Made by a program: the position numbers and the translations under genes. From Archangium lansingense (GTDB taxonomy: Bacteria; Myxococcota; Myxococcia; Myxococcales; Myxococcaceae), in assembly GCF_026626635.1 (NCBI RefSeq), contig NZ_JAPNKA010000001.1:8370001-8434000 (forward strand): a stretch of DNA of 64,000 bases, given 5' to 3'. The notes beneath the pieces are model-generated. The model made no database searches. It worked only from the letters and a program-made list of their open reading frames with translations, and was not told the DNA's origin. Positions 1 through 32,041 of the stretch are shown here, in pieces (position 1 is the first letter of the stretch; each line of letters opens with the position of its first letter).

Positions 1-1
1 C

Positions 2-22524
<22,523 letters not shown>

Positions 22525-22528
<4 letters not shown>

Positions 22529-23949
22529 GTACCTCCGAACCCCAGGCCACCTCCAACCCGTTGCGCCCCTTCCTGTTCGTCTGGCTCGGGCAGTTCCTCT
22601 CCCTGATCGGCTCGGGGCTGACCAGCTTCGCGCTCGGCATCGAGGTGTACAAGCGCACCGGCTCCATCACCAAGCTGTCGCTGGTCACGTTCCTCTCCAG
22701 CGCGCCGTACGTGCTGGTGTCTCCGTTCGCCGGCGCGCTGGTGGACCGGTGGAACCGCCGCACGGTGATGTTGATGAGCGATCTGGGCGCGGGCATCTGC
22801 TCGTTCCTCATCCTGGGGCTCATCTCCGCGGGCGAAAAGGGCCTGTGGCAGCTCGAGACGTGGCACCTCTACCTGCCCTTCGCCGTGAGCGCGATCTGCA
22901 GCGCGTTCCACGGGCCGGCCCTGTCCGCCGCCACGTCGCAGCTCGTGCCCAAGCAGCACCTGGGCCGAGCCAACGGCATGCTCGATCTGGCCGCCGCCTC
23001 CAGCCAGGTCGTCGCGCCTGTGCTCGCCGGAGCGCTGGTGGTGCACATCGGGCTGCGGGGCATCCTGCTGATCGACCTGAGCACCTTCCTCATCGCCTTC
23101 ATGGGCATGCTGATCACCCGCATCCCCTCCTTGACCCGCGCCCAGGAGACCCCTGCCAAGAGCTCGCTGTGGCAGGACATGTCCCACGGCTGGCGCTTCA
23201 TCCGGACGAGGCCCGGGCTGGTGGGGCTGCTGGTGTCCTCCTCTGTCACCAACGTGGTCATGGGGTTGGTGGTGGTGTTGATCACCCCGCTGGTGCTGAG
23301 CTTCGGAAACGAGGCCACGCTGGGGCTCGTCGTGTCCCTCTCCGCCATGGGCATGGTGCTCGGCGGCATCGTGATGAGCATCTGGGGTGGCCCCAAGCGC
23401 ATGATCCGGGGCGCGCTCAGCTTCAAGCTCATGGCGGCCTTCGTGCTGTTCGGAGGAGCCCTGCCCGCCAGCATGCCCGTCGTCACGCTGTGCGCGGGGC
23501 TGTTCCTCTTCACCTTCCCGCTCATGGGCGGCTCCATCCAGACCCTCTGGCAGCGCAAGGTGCCCCATGAGTTGCAGGGGCGCGTCTTCGCCACGAAGCG
23601 AATGATCGCCATCGCCGCGTCGCCCGTGGCCTCGCTGATGTCCGGTCCTATCGCGGACCGGTACTTCGAGCCCTGGCTCGCCCCGGGCGGTGCGCTCGCA
23701 GACAGCGTGGGCCGGGTGGTGGGAACCGGTACCGGGCGAGGCATCGGCTTCCTGTTCGTCGTGCTGGGACTGGTGATGACGGTCAATGTGATCATCACCT
23801 GGCTGAACCCCCGCGTGCGCAACCTCGAGACCGAGCTGCCGGACGCCATCCCGGACAAGCCGGCGAACGTCGCGAGCCTGCCCGAGAACCCCAATCCCGC
23901 CGAGGGTGAGCCAGCGCTCCCCGCTGCGTCCGGAGGTGTGAAGTCATGA
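22525..23949 (+). CDS. MFS exporter of the NRPS operon
   Basis: Major facilitator superfamily transporter of the EntS/MFS_3 drug- and siderophore-exporter type, 474 residues, in the inner membrane. It most likely exports the NRPS product or confers self-resistance. The first helix follows a short polar N-terminus (FLFVWLGQFLSLIGSGLTSF), and the loop 2-3 signature is visible as GALVDRWNRRTVM near residue 72. Alternating hydrophobic stretches continue to about residue 430, and the tail is polar and proline-rich. The ATG at 22525 overlaps the NRPS stop (ATGA) and has GGGAGG six bases upstream inside the NRPS gene. The longer in-frame ORF upstream is NRPS coding sequence and was rejected. Its own stop overlaps the next ATG in the same way, so NRPS, exporter and acylase are probably translationally coupled. 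The substrate is inferred from context. Confidence 0.93.
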
Positions 23950-26389
23950 AGATGCTGAAGCAGGTGTTCCGGCTCCTCCAGATGATGCCGCGGGTGATGG
24001 CCGTGGCGGCGCCGGGCATTGGCCCCCGGATGGCCCGAGGCCGCTGGCCGCGCACGCAGGGCACGCTGTCGGCTCCGGGCTTGAACGGACCCGTGGAGAT
24101 CATCCGCGACACCTGGGGCGTGCCCCACATCTTCGCGAAGGACGAGCATGATCTGTTCTTCGCCCAGGGCTACGTGCAGGCGCAGGACCGGTTCTGGCAG
24201 ATGGAGTTGGGCCGCCGGATCGCCAATGGCACGCTGGCCAGCATGATGGGTCCGCAGGCGGTGCCCGTGGATCGCGTCATGCGCACCCTGGGGCTGCGGC
24301 GGGCCGCCGAGAACGGCTGGGCCCGGGTCCAGGGGGACGCACGCGCCTTCGCGGAGGCCTATGCGGCGGGCGTGAATGCGCGCATCCAGTGCGAGCCCCT
24401 GCCGCTCGAGTGCTCCATCTTTGGCGTCACTCCGGAGCCCTGGACGCCGGTGGACTCGCTGGCGCGAACATGCTGGCGTTCGCGCTGGGCGGCAACCACC
24501 GGCTGGAGCTGTTCCGCGCCCGGCTGCTGGCGGAGGTGGGCGAGGAGCTCACCGCGATGATCCTCCCCTCGCACGCGCCCAACACGCCCCTCATCGTGCC
24601 CCCCGAGGCCATGAACCTCCGGGGCCTGCGCGGCGTGAAGGAGCTGGAGGGCCTGGACAAGGTGGACGCGCTGCTGGGAGACCCGAACATCGTCTCGGGC
24701 AGCAACAACTGGGTGGTGCACGGAGACCGCACGGAGAGCGGCAAGCCGCTGCTGGCCAATGACGTGCACATCGGCCTGGGGCTGCCCTCCACCTGGTACG
24801 AGAGCGGCCTGCACGGCGGCCGGTTCAACGTGGTGGGCTTCACGCTCCCGGGCGTGCCCATGGTGGTGCTCGGTCACAACGGGCGCATCGCCTGGGGCAT
24901 GTCCAACCTGGGCCCCGACACCCAGGACTTCTACATCGAGAAGCTGGACGATCCGAAGGCGCCCAAGCGCTACGAGTTCAAGGGCGAGTGGCACGACCTG
25001 GAGGTCCTCCGCGAGCAGATTCCCGTCAAGGGTGGCCCGTCGGCGCCGTTGGAGGTGCGCTTCACCCGGCATGGCCCCATCATGAACGAGATTCTCGGGC
25101 CCGCGCTGAAGCCCGACGCCGAGCCCCTGGTGCTGCGCTGGGCGTTGCATGAGAGCGCACCGCTGCTCCAGGCGCTCGTCCAGATGAACCTGGCGGGGAC
25201 CTGGAAGGAGTTCCGCTCGGCGCTCGAGCTGTGGGAGAGCCCCGGCCAGAACTTCGTGTACGCGGACGTGGAGGGCAACATCGGCTACCAGTCCACGGGG
25301 AAGATTCCCATCCGCGCCGCGGGGCACACCGGAATGGTGCCGGTGCCGGGCTGGACCGGGGAGTACGAGTGGCAGGGGTGGATTCCCTTCCAGGATCTCC
25401 CGGCCACGCTCAACCCGCCCGCGGGCTTCGTCGCCACGGCCAACAACAAGATCACCTCGGACGACTACCCCTACTCGATTGCAACCAACTGGTTCCCGGG
25501 GTACCGCGCCCAGCGCATCACGGACCTGCTGGCGGCGGGCAACAAGCACACCGTCGAGGACATGCGCCGCATCCAGGCCGAGACGTACTCGCTGCCGGCC
25601 GAGGCCCTGCGGCCCTACCTGCTGGCGGCGGTGAAGCCGGCGGATGCGCTACAGACGCGGGTGCTCGAGGAAGTGAAGTCGTGGGACTTGCGCTTCGAGA
25701 CGGATCGCATCGGCGCGACGGTGTACCAGACCTGGTACATCACCGTGCTGCGCAAGCTGCTGGGCAACAAGCTCGGCAAGGACCTGGTGGGGCGCTACCT
25801 GGCGAGCGACTACGAGCGCCACGGCAGCATGCACATGCCATGGGTCATCGGGCTGATGGAGAAGCCCGACAGCGAGTGGTTCGACGATCCGAAGACGCCC
25901 GAGAAGGAGACGCGGGACGACGTGGTGCGCAGCAGCTTCACGGAGGCCATTGCGTGGCTGAGCGAGCGGTACGGGGCGGACCCGGCCGGCTGGACGTGGG
26001 GCAAGGTGCACACGGTGACGTTCATCGCGGCCCCGCTGGGGCGGTTGGGCCCGGCGTGGGTGCGGCGCGCGTTCAACACCAAGACGGTGCCCGCGCGTGG
26101 CGACAACTACTCGGTGGACGGCTCGTCCTTCCTGTGGAGCCGGCCGTACGAGGTCGTCCACGGCACGGCGCTGCGGATGATCATCGACCTGAATGACTTC
26201 TCGAAGTCGGTGGGCATCCACACCCCAGGGCAGAGCGAGCACCTGTACCACCCGCACCGCGACGACATGCTGGACATGAGCCAGAAGGTGGAGTTCCACC
26301 CGCTGCTCTTCACGCGGCAGCAGGTGGATGCTCACGCCAAGGGGACGCTGACGCTCCAGCCCGCAAGCGCCATGGCGAAGCAGGGCTGA
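23946..26389 (+). pseudogene. Penicillin-acylase-family amidohydrolase, frameshifted near 24462-24467
   Basis: Ntn-hydrolase of the penicillin/acyl-homoserine-lactone acylase family (PvdQ, QuiP, penicillin G acylase), which cuts amide bonds and often matures NRPS products or removes acyl groups. The start is ATG 23946, overlapping the exporter stop, with GGAGGTG upstream. The alpha-chain part reads in frame to residue ~172 (motifs DTWGVPHIF, GYVQAQDRFWQME). The homologous reading then moves to another frame: GCG at 24462-24464 continues as AAC ATG CTG from 24467, consistent with one lost base in the GCGCGAAC run. The rest is intact to 26389, including the autoprocessing site before the beta chain (GSNNWVVHG, nucleophile serine codon 24701) and downstream family motifs (NNKITSDDYPYSI). 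The leader is only weakly secretory. As given, translation would stop at 24560 with no catalytic chain. A base-calling error is a real alternative, because both halves are well preserved and the gene sits in a coupled operon. Confidence 0.85.
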
Positions 26390-26396
26390 CGGGCCG

Positions 26397-27074
26397 TCAG
26401 GATGGCCGGGGCTTGTGCCAGGGGAGGAGCACGGACTTCAACCGCCCGCGGATCATCTTCTGGAAGTCGGCGGTGTCGTTGAGACGGGGGAAGGGCTTGT
26501 CCTTGGGGACCTCCACCCCGAGGAAGCGACACAGGGGCTCCCACCCTTCCTTCACCTCGTAGACGAGCAGTCGCTCCGCGGGGACGTGCTTCTTCACGTC
26601 CTCGATGTGCCGGTTGTAGACCTCGATGGCGAACTGCTTGTCGCCGAACCGGCCCTTGAAGGTGCCGTCCCAGATGATGTCGTCGACCGTGCGAGCCATC
26701 CGCCGCAGGTGAGGGACGGCATACCGGATGACGTTGAAGGGAAACGCGCGCAGGCCACTGTAGATGGTGTTGTACGCGCTCTCGTACCACTTCTCCGGAT
26801 CCCTCACGCTGAGCAGCACTTTCGCGTCGGGGAAGGCCACCATCAATTCCTTGTAGAAGGTACACCCGGGCCAATCCACCGTCGCCTCATATCCCTGAAA
26901 CAGCCGCTTCCAGTCGACCGGCCTGCCCGCGACCGCATCCGCCCAGTGGTCCACGTGTGACGGATTATTGGCGAGCTCCGTCATGTGGTAGCAGCGCCTC
27001 AACCCGAGCTCCTCGAGTGCGGCCTGGAGGGACTTCGTGCCCGTGCGTCCGAATCCCGCGCCAATCAATCTCAT
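26397..27074 (-). CDS. Sulfotransferase-family protein
   Basis: 225-residue P-loop protein of the sulfotransferase family (Sulfotransfer_4-like); known members bind PAPS and transfer sulfate to hydroxyl or amine groups. The N-terminus carries the 5'-phosphosulfate-binding loop GFGRTGTKS (residues 7-15). The 3'-phosphate-binding strand is visible as VLLSVRDPEKWYES, and a C-terminal basic region ends in PWHKPRPS. The start is ATG 27074 with GGAGAC nine bases upstream; the much longer open frame extending to 29651 is antisense to two other genes and was discarded. It converges on the acylase gene with 7 bp between stops and diverges from cysQ, 96 bp away, which suggests a functional link through PAP recycling. 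The substrate is unknown; sulfation of the NRPS peptide (a Tyr-like residue is predicted) is possible but unproven. Confidence 0.8.
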   Translation of the reverse strand: MRLIGAGFGRTGTKSLQAALEELGLRRCYHMTELANNPSHVDHWADAVAGRPVDWKRLFQGYEATVDWPGCTFYKELMVAFPDAKVLLSVRDPEKWYESAYNTIYSGLRAFPFNVIRYAVPHLRRMARTVDDIIWDGTFKGRFGDKQFAIEVYNRHIEDVKKHVPAERLLVYEVKEGWEPLCRFLGVEVPKDKPFPRLNDTADFQKMIRGRLKSVLLPWHKPRPS

Positions 27075-27170
27075 GGTCTGTCTCCGTGAGCCAGGAAGGT
27101 CAGGACCGGCCATAAACCACTTCCCCGCTCGGGGGGAAACGGGAGATCCTCGCACGGAGAGGAATGGCTC

Positions 27171-27980
<810 letters not shown>

Positions 27981-28029
27981 CCGCCGCGGTGCTCGCTCGC
28001 GTGCTGGCCCTGCTGCCCACCAAGTCCGT

Positions 28030-28064
28030 GTGACGGTGCGCCCCCTGACTGGTCGCGCCGTCAC
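28030..28064 (+). terminator. Hairpin downstream of cysQ
   Basis: An 11-bp stem with one mismatch (GTGACGGTGCG at 28030-28040 against CGCGCCGTCAC at 28054-28064) with a 13-base loop. No T-run follows, so it may stop transcription only weakly or with Rho. Confidence 0.4.
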
Positions 28065-28145
28065 GCTGCCATAACGGCACCACAGCAGAGTGCTTCGTGT
28101 CAGGGCGCAACCCCCCACGACACGACGCCCTGGGTCGAGGCAGCC

Positions 28146-29666
28146 ATGTCCCGCATCACGAGCACCGAGGTCATTCTCCCCCAATCCCTGTCCACCGAGG
28201 CGCGGCGCCAGCTCACCGATTCCCTCTACGCCGTCCACCAGCAGATCTTCGACGGCGTGGACCGGGAGTCCTTCGGCCGCTACGTGGTCGAGTCCAGGGC
28301 CGAGCACACGTGGCTCCTCCTTCACAAGAACGAGGAGGGAGAGCTCGTCGGCTACTTCGCGCTGCACCTCTTCGAGAAGCAGCTCAGCGGAGAGCCCCTG
28401 GCAGTGTTCCGCGCGGAAGCGGGCTCGCTGCGCGCCTACCGGGGTGGCAACGTCAACGCGCGCTTCTGGCTGGAGCGGTTGGTGCGCTATGTGCTGAAGC
28501 ACCCGGGCCGGCGCGTGGTCTACATGGGCTCGCTGGTGCACCCGTCCAGCTATTCGCTGCTTGCCAGGCTCTGTGGCGAGCTGTGGCCACGGCGCGAACA
28601 GGAGACCCCACCCGGGCTCCAGGCCTTCATGGACGCGCTGGCCACGGAGTTCGGCCTGGAGAAGGTGAACCCGGACTGGCCACTCGTGCGGCGGGTGGGC
28701 TGGCGCACGCGCGAGTCGGAGATGGAGAGCGACTATTGGGCCCACTGCGACAAACCCGAGGTGCGCTACTTCCTCCAAGCCAATCCGGGATATGGCGAGG
28801 GGCACGGACTGGTGACGGTGGTGCCCATCACCCTCAAGAACCTGCGGAGCATCGCGCGGTCCCTGCTGGAGCGGCGGCTGAGCCGAGCCGTGGAGAGGCT
28901 GATGGCCCTGGTGCAGCGCACGCGGCTCGGGGCCCTCATGCACTCCACCCAGCGGGTCCAGCAGTTGCGCCAGGTGCCGTTCCTCGCCCACCTCGACGAG
29001 GCCACCCTGCGCGGTCTGGCCGGGCGAACGGAGCGCCTCGTGCTGCCCGCGGGCCGGTACGTCTTCCACGCGGGGAGCTCTTGCGACGAGCTGTACCTGC
29101 TGGAGCGCGGCGCGGTCTACGTGCTGACCGGGGAGGCCCAGGGGGAGAAGCTCGTGGACGAGCTCGGCATTGGTGCCGTGTTCGGGGAGTACGCCCTGCT
29201 CACGGGCGCGCGCCGCTCCGCCTCCATCCGCACGGCGACGGACTCGACACTGGTACGCATTCCTCGTTCGGCGCTCCTGCCGCTGCTGGAGAAGGATGGC
29301 CATCTGCGGGAGGCGATGTGGAAGATGCTCGCCGAGCGGCGCTTCGATGACCTGGCGCGCGGACTCGACCGTTACGGGCACCTCGGGCGCAAGGGCCGGC
29401 TTGGTCTGCTCCGGCACGGAGAGCACCGCCAGCTGGCGCCGCAGGAGTTGCAGACACTGGAGGCGGGCTCCCAACTGTTCGTGCTGTCTGGAATGGTGGA
29501 GTTCGAGATCGAGGGACTGATGATGACCCAGCGCGGATTCACGCTCCTGGAGGCTCGGCAGCCACTCCGGGTGAAGGCCCGAGAGACCACGCGGCTCGTC
29601 ATCCTGAAGCAAGAGGTGACACGGGATGACGTGGAGGACGCGACCCTGCACCTCGCAGCGGCGTAG
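28146..29666 (+). CDS. Acyltransferase-like N-terminus fused to a cyclic-nucleotide-binding domain
   Basis: 506 residues. Residues ~1-250 look like a GNAT/N-acyl-amino-acid-synthase type fold, judged only from length and composition (a LVGYFALHLFE strand, then GGNVNARFWLERL); I see no decisive catalytic motif. Residues ~285-400 are a cAMP/cGMP-binding (Crp-type) domain: LPAGRYVFHAGSSCDELYLL, then GAVFGEYALLTGARRSASI, the phosphate-binding cassette with E and R in the expected places. A short beta-rich tail follows. There is no HTH, so it is not a Crp-like transcription factor; a nucleotide-gated enzyme is the more natural reading. ATG 28146 opens a frame with no strong Shine-Dalgarno. It is flanked by cysQ and the lipoprotein cassette on the same strand, with no overlap to either, so it is probably its own unit. 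Confidence 0.7.
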   Translation: MSRITSTEVILPQSLSTEARRQLTDSLYAVHQQIFDGVDRESFGRYVVESRAEHTWLLLHKNEEGELVGYFALHLFEKQLSGEPLAVFRAEAGSLRAYRGGNVNARFWLERLVRYVLKHPGRRVVYMGSLVHPSSYSLLARLCGELWPRREQETPPGLQAFMDALATEFGLEKVNPDWPLVRRVGWRTRESEMESDYWAHCDKPEVRYFLQANPGYGEGHGLVTVVPITLKNLRSIARSLLERRLSRAVERLMALVQRTRLGALMHSTQRVQQLRQVPFLAHLDEATLRGLAGRTERLVLPAGRYVFHAGSSCDELYLLERGAVYVLTGEAQGEKLVDELGIGAVFGEYALLTGARRSASIRTATDSTLVRIPRSALLPLLEKDGHLREAMWKMLAERRFDDLARGLDRYGHLGRKGRLGLLRHGEHRQLAPQELQTLEAGSQLFVLSGMVEFEIEGLMMTQRGFTLLEARQPLRVKARETTRLVILKQEVTRDDVEDATLHLAAA

Positions 29667-29731
29667 TACGGCTGAGAAGTCCTATGCCTCACCTGAAACC
29701 CGGTTGGTTGGCCAGTAGACGCTTGGACGTG

Positions 29732-29760
29732 TTGATAACCCCACGCAGACAGGAATTAAT
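29732..29760 (+). promoter_or_regulatory. Candidate sigma-70-type promoter of the lipoprotein cassette
   Basis: TTGATA (29732-29737), a 17-base spacer, then ATTAAT (29755-29760), in an AT-rich island that is unusual for this DNA, about 70 bases before the lipoprotein start. Prediction by eye only. Confidence 0.4.
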
Positions 29761-29830
29761 GCCTCACCTGGATTGAGGGCTTTGGCGGTTCAGTCCAGAG
29801 ATCGCATGGCAACCCACCGTGGGAGGGCTC

Positions 29831-30307
29831 ATGCGCCTCTTGGGACCTGATAGGGCGGGCAACTTGTCTACCCCGTTCATGGCGGTCGTCTTCGCCGTGG
29901 TGCTGGGATCGGGGTGCGCATCCACGGATGCGTACAGGTACAGCTCGGGTGCATTCGCCTTGACTGGAGCGGAGTGCAACCAGACGGACAGCACCGTCAC
30001 CTGCTGCCTCAAGCAACACCCCGGCCAGTACGAGTTGTGCGGTGCAACGCCTCCGGCGCAATCGGAACCCATCAACGTGGGCCCGCCGGGGCTCGGCTCG
30101 CTGGAAACGGCGGAGCAGGGAGAGAGCAGGGACGAGAAGCGAAAAAGATGCCTCCCCGACTACGTTGCGTGCGTCGACAAGATCGGACTGAAGCCGGGCA
30201 GCGTTTCGGGCACCACTCAGTGCAAGGACTGCTACGACTACTGCGAGCGACACGGGTTCTGGCCCTTGAGCATGAACAAGAAGCCGTGCCCAGGGGCAGA
30301 TCGATGA
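29831..30307 (+). CDS. Cysteine-rich small lipoprotein
   Basis: 158-residue exported protein. A hydrophobic signal (FMAVVFAVVLGSGCAS) ends at a lipobox-like site, so it is likely a lipoprotein. The mature part has many cysteines in clear groups: TVTCCLKQHPGQYELCG, then CLPDYVACVDKIG, then CKDCYDYCERHGFWP near the C-terminus. From memory, this CC..PGQY..CG / C..C..YC...GFWP layout recurs in myxobacterial lipoproteins, some of which are polymorphic toxins moved by outer-membrane exchange; I cannot verify that here. ATG 29831 was chosen because GGGAGGG lies just upstream; an in-frame GTG at 29819 is the alternative. Its stop overlaps the ATG of the next ORF (ATGA), making it the first gene of a coupled cassette. 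Confidence 0.75.
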   Translation: MRLLGPDRAGNLSTPFMAVVFAVVLGSGCASTDAYRYSSGAFALTGAECNQTDSTVTCCLKQHPGQYELCGATPPAQSEPINVGPPGLGSLETAEQGESRDEKRKRCLPDYVACVDKIGLKPGSVSGTTQCKDCYDYCERHGFWPLSMNKKPCPGADR

Positions 30308-30549
30308 CACCTTCCCGTGAATCCTTCTGGCGGCAAGTTGCCACGGAGTCATGCCTCCGGGTGCGTCACGCCGTCGAGGCTCACGCTCCCGGCTTCGCCT
30401 TCTGCATCCCCCTGCATGAGGGTGAAGGTGCCCGGGAACTTCCTTCATCTACCGCATCCACGACGCGACGCTTCTTGCGCGATTGCAACCTTACTGCTGA
30501 AGTTGGAGGGATGTTCCTACTGCCAAAGTCGCAGGCAGGTGTGCCATGA
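30304..30549 (+). CDS. Hypothetical 81-residue protein in the lipoprotein cassette
   Basis: Small ORF coupled on both sides: its ATG overlaps the lipoprotein stop and its TGA overlaps the next ATG. The N-terminus SRESFWRQV resembles SRELFWQWI at the start of the following protein, so it may be a diverged or truncated relative. There is no signal peptide and no recognised domain. Both overlaps make it more believable than its size alone would suggest. Confidence 0.55.
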   Translation: MTPSRESFWRQVATESCLRVRHAVEAHAPGFAFCIPLHEGEGARELPSSTASTTRRFLRDCNLTAEVGGMFLLPKSQAGVP

Positions 30550-31106
30550 GTTCCTCGCGGGAGTTGTTCTGGCAGTGGATCATCAAGGAGCGCCACGATG
30601 CCTTCATGGCCTTCGGCCCGGGCTCCGAGGGAGTTCCCCTCAAGACGGCGGAGTTCAAATACCTGGCCCTCCAGAAGAATCTACTAGAGGGAGCGCGGAC
30701 GGACTGGGAGCGGCAGCACATCAAACGGCTGATCGCCCATGACATTCTGACCGTCTCGTACCTCTGGGCGCACACCTGGGCGGAGTACGAACGGGCGCTG
30801 CGCCGCGTGCAGCGGCTCGGCTATCCGAGCTTGGAGTACCGGATGCACGCCGCCTGCGAAACCCTGGAGTGGGCGGCCAACCGTGACCCCACCAAGGCTC
30901 CGCTGGGCTGGGCATTGGTGGCAGAAGCGGAGCGTCGGCTACGACGCCTGCGCCGTAGGCATCACGTACGGAAACAGGCCCTGGCCGCTATCGCCAGCGT
31001 CAAGCAGCGGGTCACCCGGAAGGGGCTCACGCCACCTACACCGCCCCCATCTACGGGAACGTCACGCCGCCGAGGTTCACGCCCCCGACTCCGCCTCATG
31101 GCTTGA
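30546..31106 (+). CDS. Hypothetical 186-residue basic protein
   Basis: Unrecognised family. The first ~150 residues are helical and charged with a core of ERALRRVQRLGYPSLEYR and a basic stretch RRLRRLRRRHHVRKQALA; the last ~30 residues are proline/arginine-rich and low-complexity. There is no signal peptide, so it should be cytoplasmic. It starts inside the stop of the preceding ORF (ATGA). It is clearly paralogous to the interrupted gene immediately downstream (shared LRRVQRLG and RKxxLxAIA blocks in the same order). The context (lipoprotein first, small soluble proteins after) would fit an immunity or accessory role for a secreted effector, which is inference only. Confidence 0.65.
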   Translation: MSSSRELFWQWIIKERHDAFMAFGPGSEGVPLKTAEFKYLALQKNLLEGARTDWERQHIKRLIAHDILTVSYLWAHTWAEYERALRRVQRLGYPSLEYRMHAACETLEWAANRDPTKAPLGWALVAEAERRLRRLRRRHHVRKQALAAIASVKQRVTRKGLTPPTPPPSTGTSRRRGSRPRLRLMA

Positions 31107-31115
31107 AGGGTCATC

Positions 31116-31646
31116 ATGGCCCAAGGAATCCAACGAGCAGCCCTGTCCGGGATCGCGAACGTGCGACGGACGCGAAGAGAGCGCGGGCTGGCACGCGGGC
31201 GGGAGAAGGACCAGCTCCTCGTGAAGCTGTTGAAGGCCGACGCCCCCTACGAGGAGCTCAAGCGCGCATTGCTGGAACTGGAGAAACGGTGGTTGCGCGA
31301 GGCGAAGACCGAGGTTGAACGTCAGTAGACCCGGCGCAGCATCGCGGAGGAGTTCGTCTCTCAGGCGTACTCGTTCGACATGCCGTGGGAGGAGTTCGGC
31401 CAGTGGCTTCGCCGTGTCCAGCGGCTCGGATTCTCCAACCTCGCGCTGCGCGTCCACAACGCCTGCCTCTACGTGCAATCGATCCACCTCTTCCCCCGCC
31501 GAGCCCGGGAGGCATGGGAGATGATGGAGGACTCGGAGCGGAGGGTCCTGCGCATCCGCAAGGAGCACTTCCTCCGAAAGGAGAGCCTGAACGCCATTGC
31601 CCACGCGAGGACGGTGGCAACGGTGGGCAGGCCCACTTCCCGATGA
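31116..31646 (+). pseudogene. Paralogue of the preceding gene, interrupted by an in-frame TAG
   Basis: ATG 31116 (AAGGG upstream) opens a 70-codon frame that ends in TAG at 31326-31328. The same frame then stays open to 31646, and its translation aligns without gaps to the upstream 186-residue protein across the stop: ...EVERQ-stop-TRRSIAEEF..LRRVQRLGF.. against ...DWERQ-H-IKRLIAHDI..LRRVQRLGY... Without the stop the protein would be 176 residues, close to its neighbour. The downstream half has an internal ATG (31380) but no visible ribosome site. The simplest reading is a recent nonsense mutation (CAG to TAG fits); a base-call error or readthrough are alternatives. It lies 9 bp after its paralogue, a tandem duplication. 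Confidence 0.7.
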
Positions 31647-31831
31647 AAGGGAACTGTGCTGCGAATTCCACGGCGAGCGGCGGCCCAAAATAGAAGGACA
31701 GCTTATGGACACCGACTTGAGTCTTCTGGGACTAGAGGCGACACGGATCGGTGTTCCACTCTCAAGGTAAGCGAAGGGCCTCGGCTGGCCGCCTTCAGGA
31801 CAGCCAGACTCACTTCGGCTCACCTATCCTC

Positions 31832-31860
31832 TTGCAGTGGGGCGCGGGTCCCGCTATGAG
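31832..31860 (+). promoter_or_regulatory. Candidate tRNA promoter
   Basis: TTGCAG (31832-31837), an exact 17-base spacer and TATGAG (31855-31860), about 15 bases before the mature tRNA 5' end. The 228 bases between the broken paralogue and the tRNA show nothing else I can support. Confidence 0.5.
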
Positions 31861-31874
31861 AGGCACCACTTTTT

Positions 31875-31948
31875 GGCCAGGTAGCTCACCTGGTTAGAGC
31901 GGCGGTCTCATAATCCGCAGGTAGTCGGTTCAAGTCCGACCCTGGCCA
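31875..31948 (+). tRNA. tRNA with CAU anticodon (Met elongator or lysidine-type Ile)
   Basis: Complete cloverleaf: acceptor GGCCAGG (31875-31881) pairs with CCTGGCC (31941-31947), discriminator A at 31948; D arm GCTC/GAGC; T arm GTCGG-TTCAAGT-CCGAC. The anticodon CAT is at 31909-31911 in loop CTCATAA. The first acceptor pair is G-C, so it is not an initiator tRNA. The lowest anticodon-stem pair is T-T (31906/31914). CCA is not encoded. Sequence alone does not decide between elongator Met and Ile2 (C34 modified by TilS). Confidence 0.93.
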
Positions 31949-31950
31949 AG

Positions 31951-31989
31951 GCCCCGTCTCCGGGTTTACTCGGAGACGGGGCTTTTTTT
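31951..31989 (+). terminator. Intrinsic terminator of the tRNA
   Basis: Perfect 12-bp stem GCCCCGTCTCCG (31951-31962) / CGGAGACGGGGC (31971-31982), 8-base loop, followed by seven T. It starts two bases after the discriminator, so the tRNA is a single-gene transcript. Confidence 0.93.
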
Positions 31990-32041
31990 CTGTCCGCTAT
32001 TCCGGTGAGCTCTGGCGAATGCGGGGGGTCGCTTCTCGTCC

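Noticed and set aside
29684..29770. 12-bp direct repeat ATGCCTCACCTG at 29684-29695 and 29759-29770 as an insertion footprint
   Set aside because: The 63 bases between hold no element, the repeat is short, and there are no inverted ends.
31875..31989. tRNA 3' end as an attachment site for an integrated element
   Set aside because: No integrase, no second copy of the tRNA 3' end in the window, and a normal terminator follows directly.
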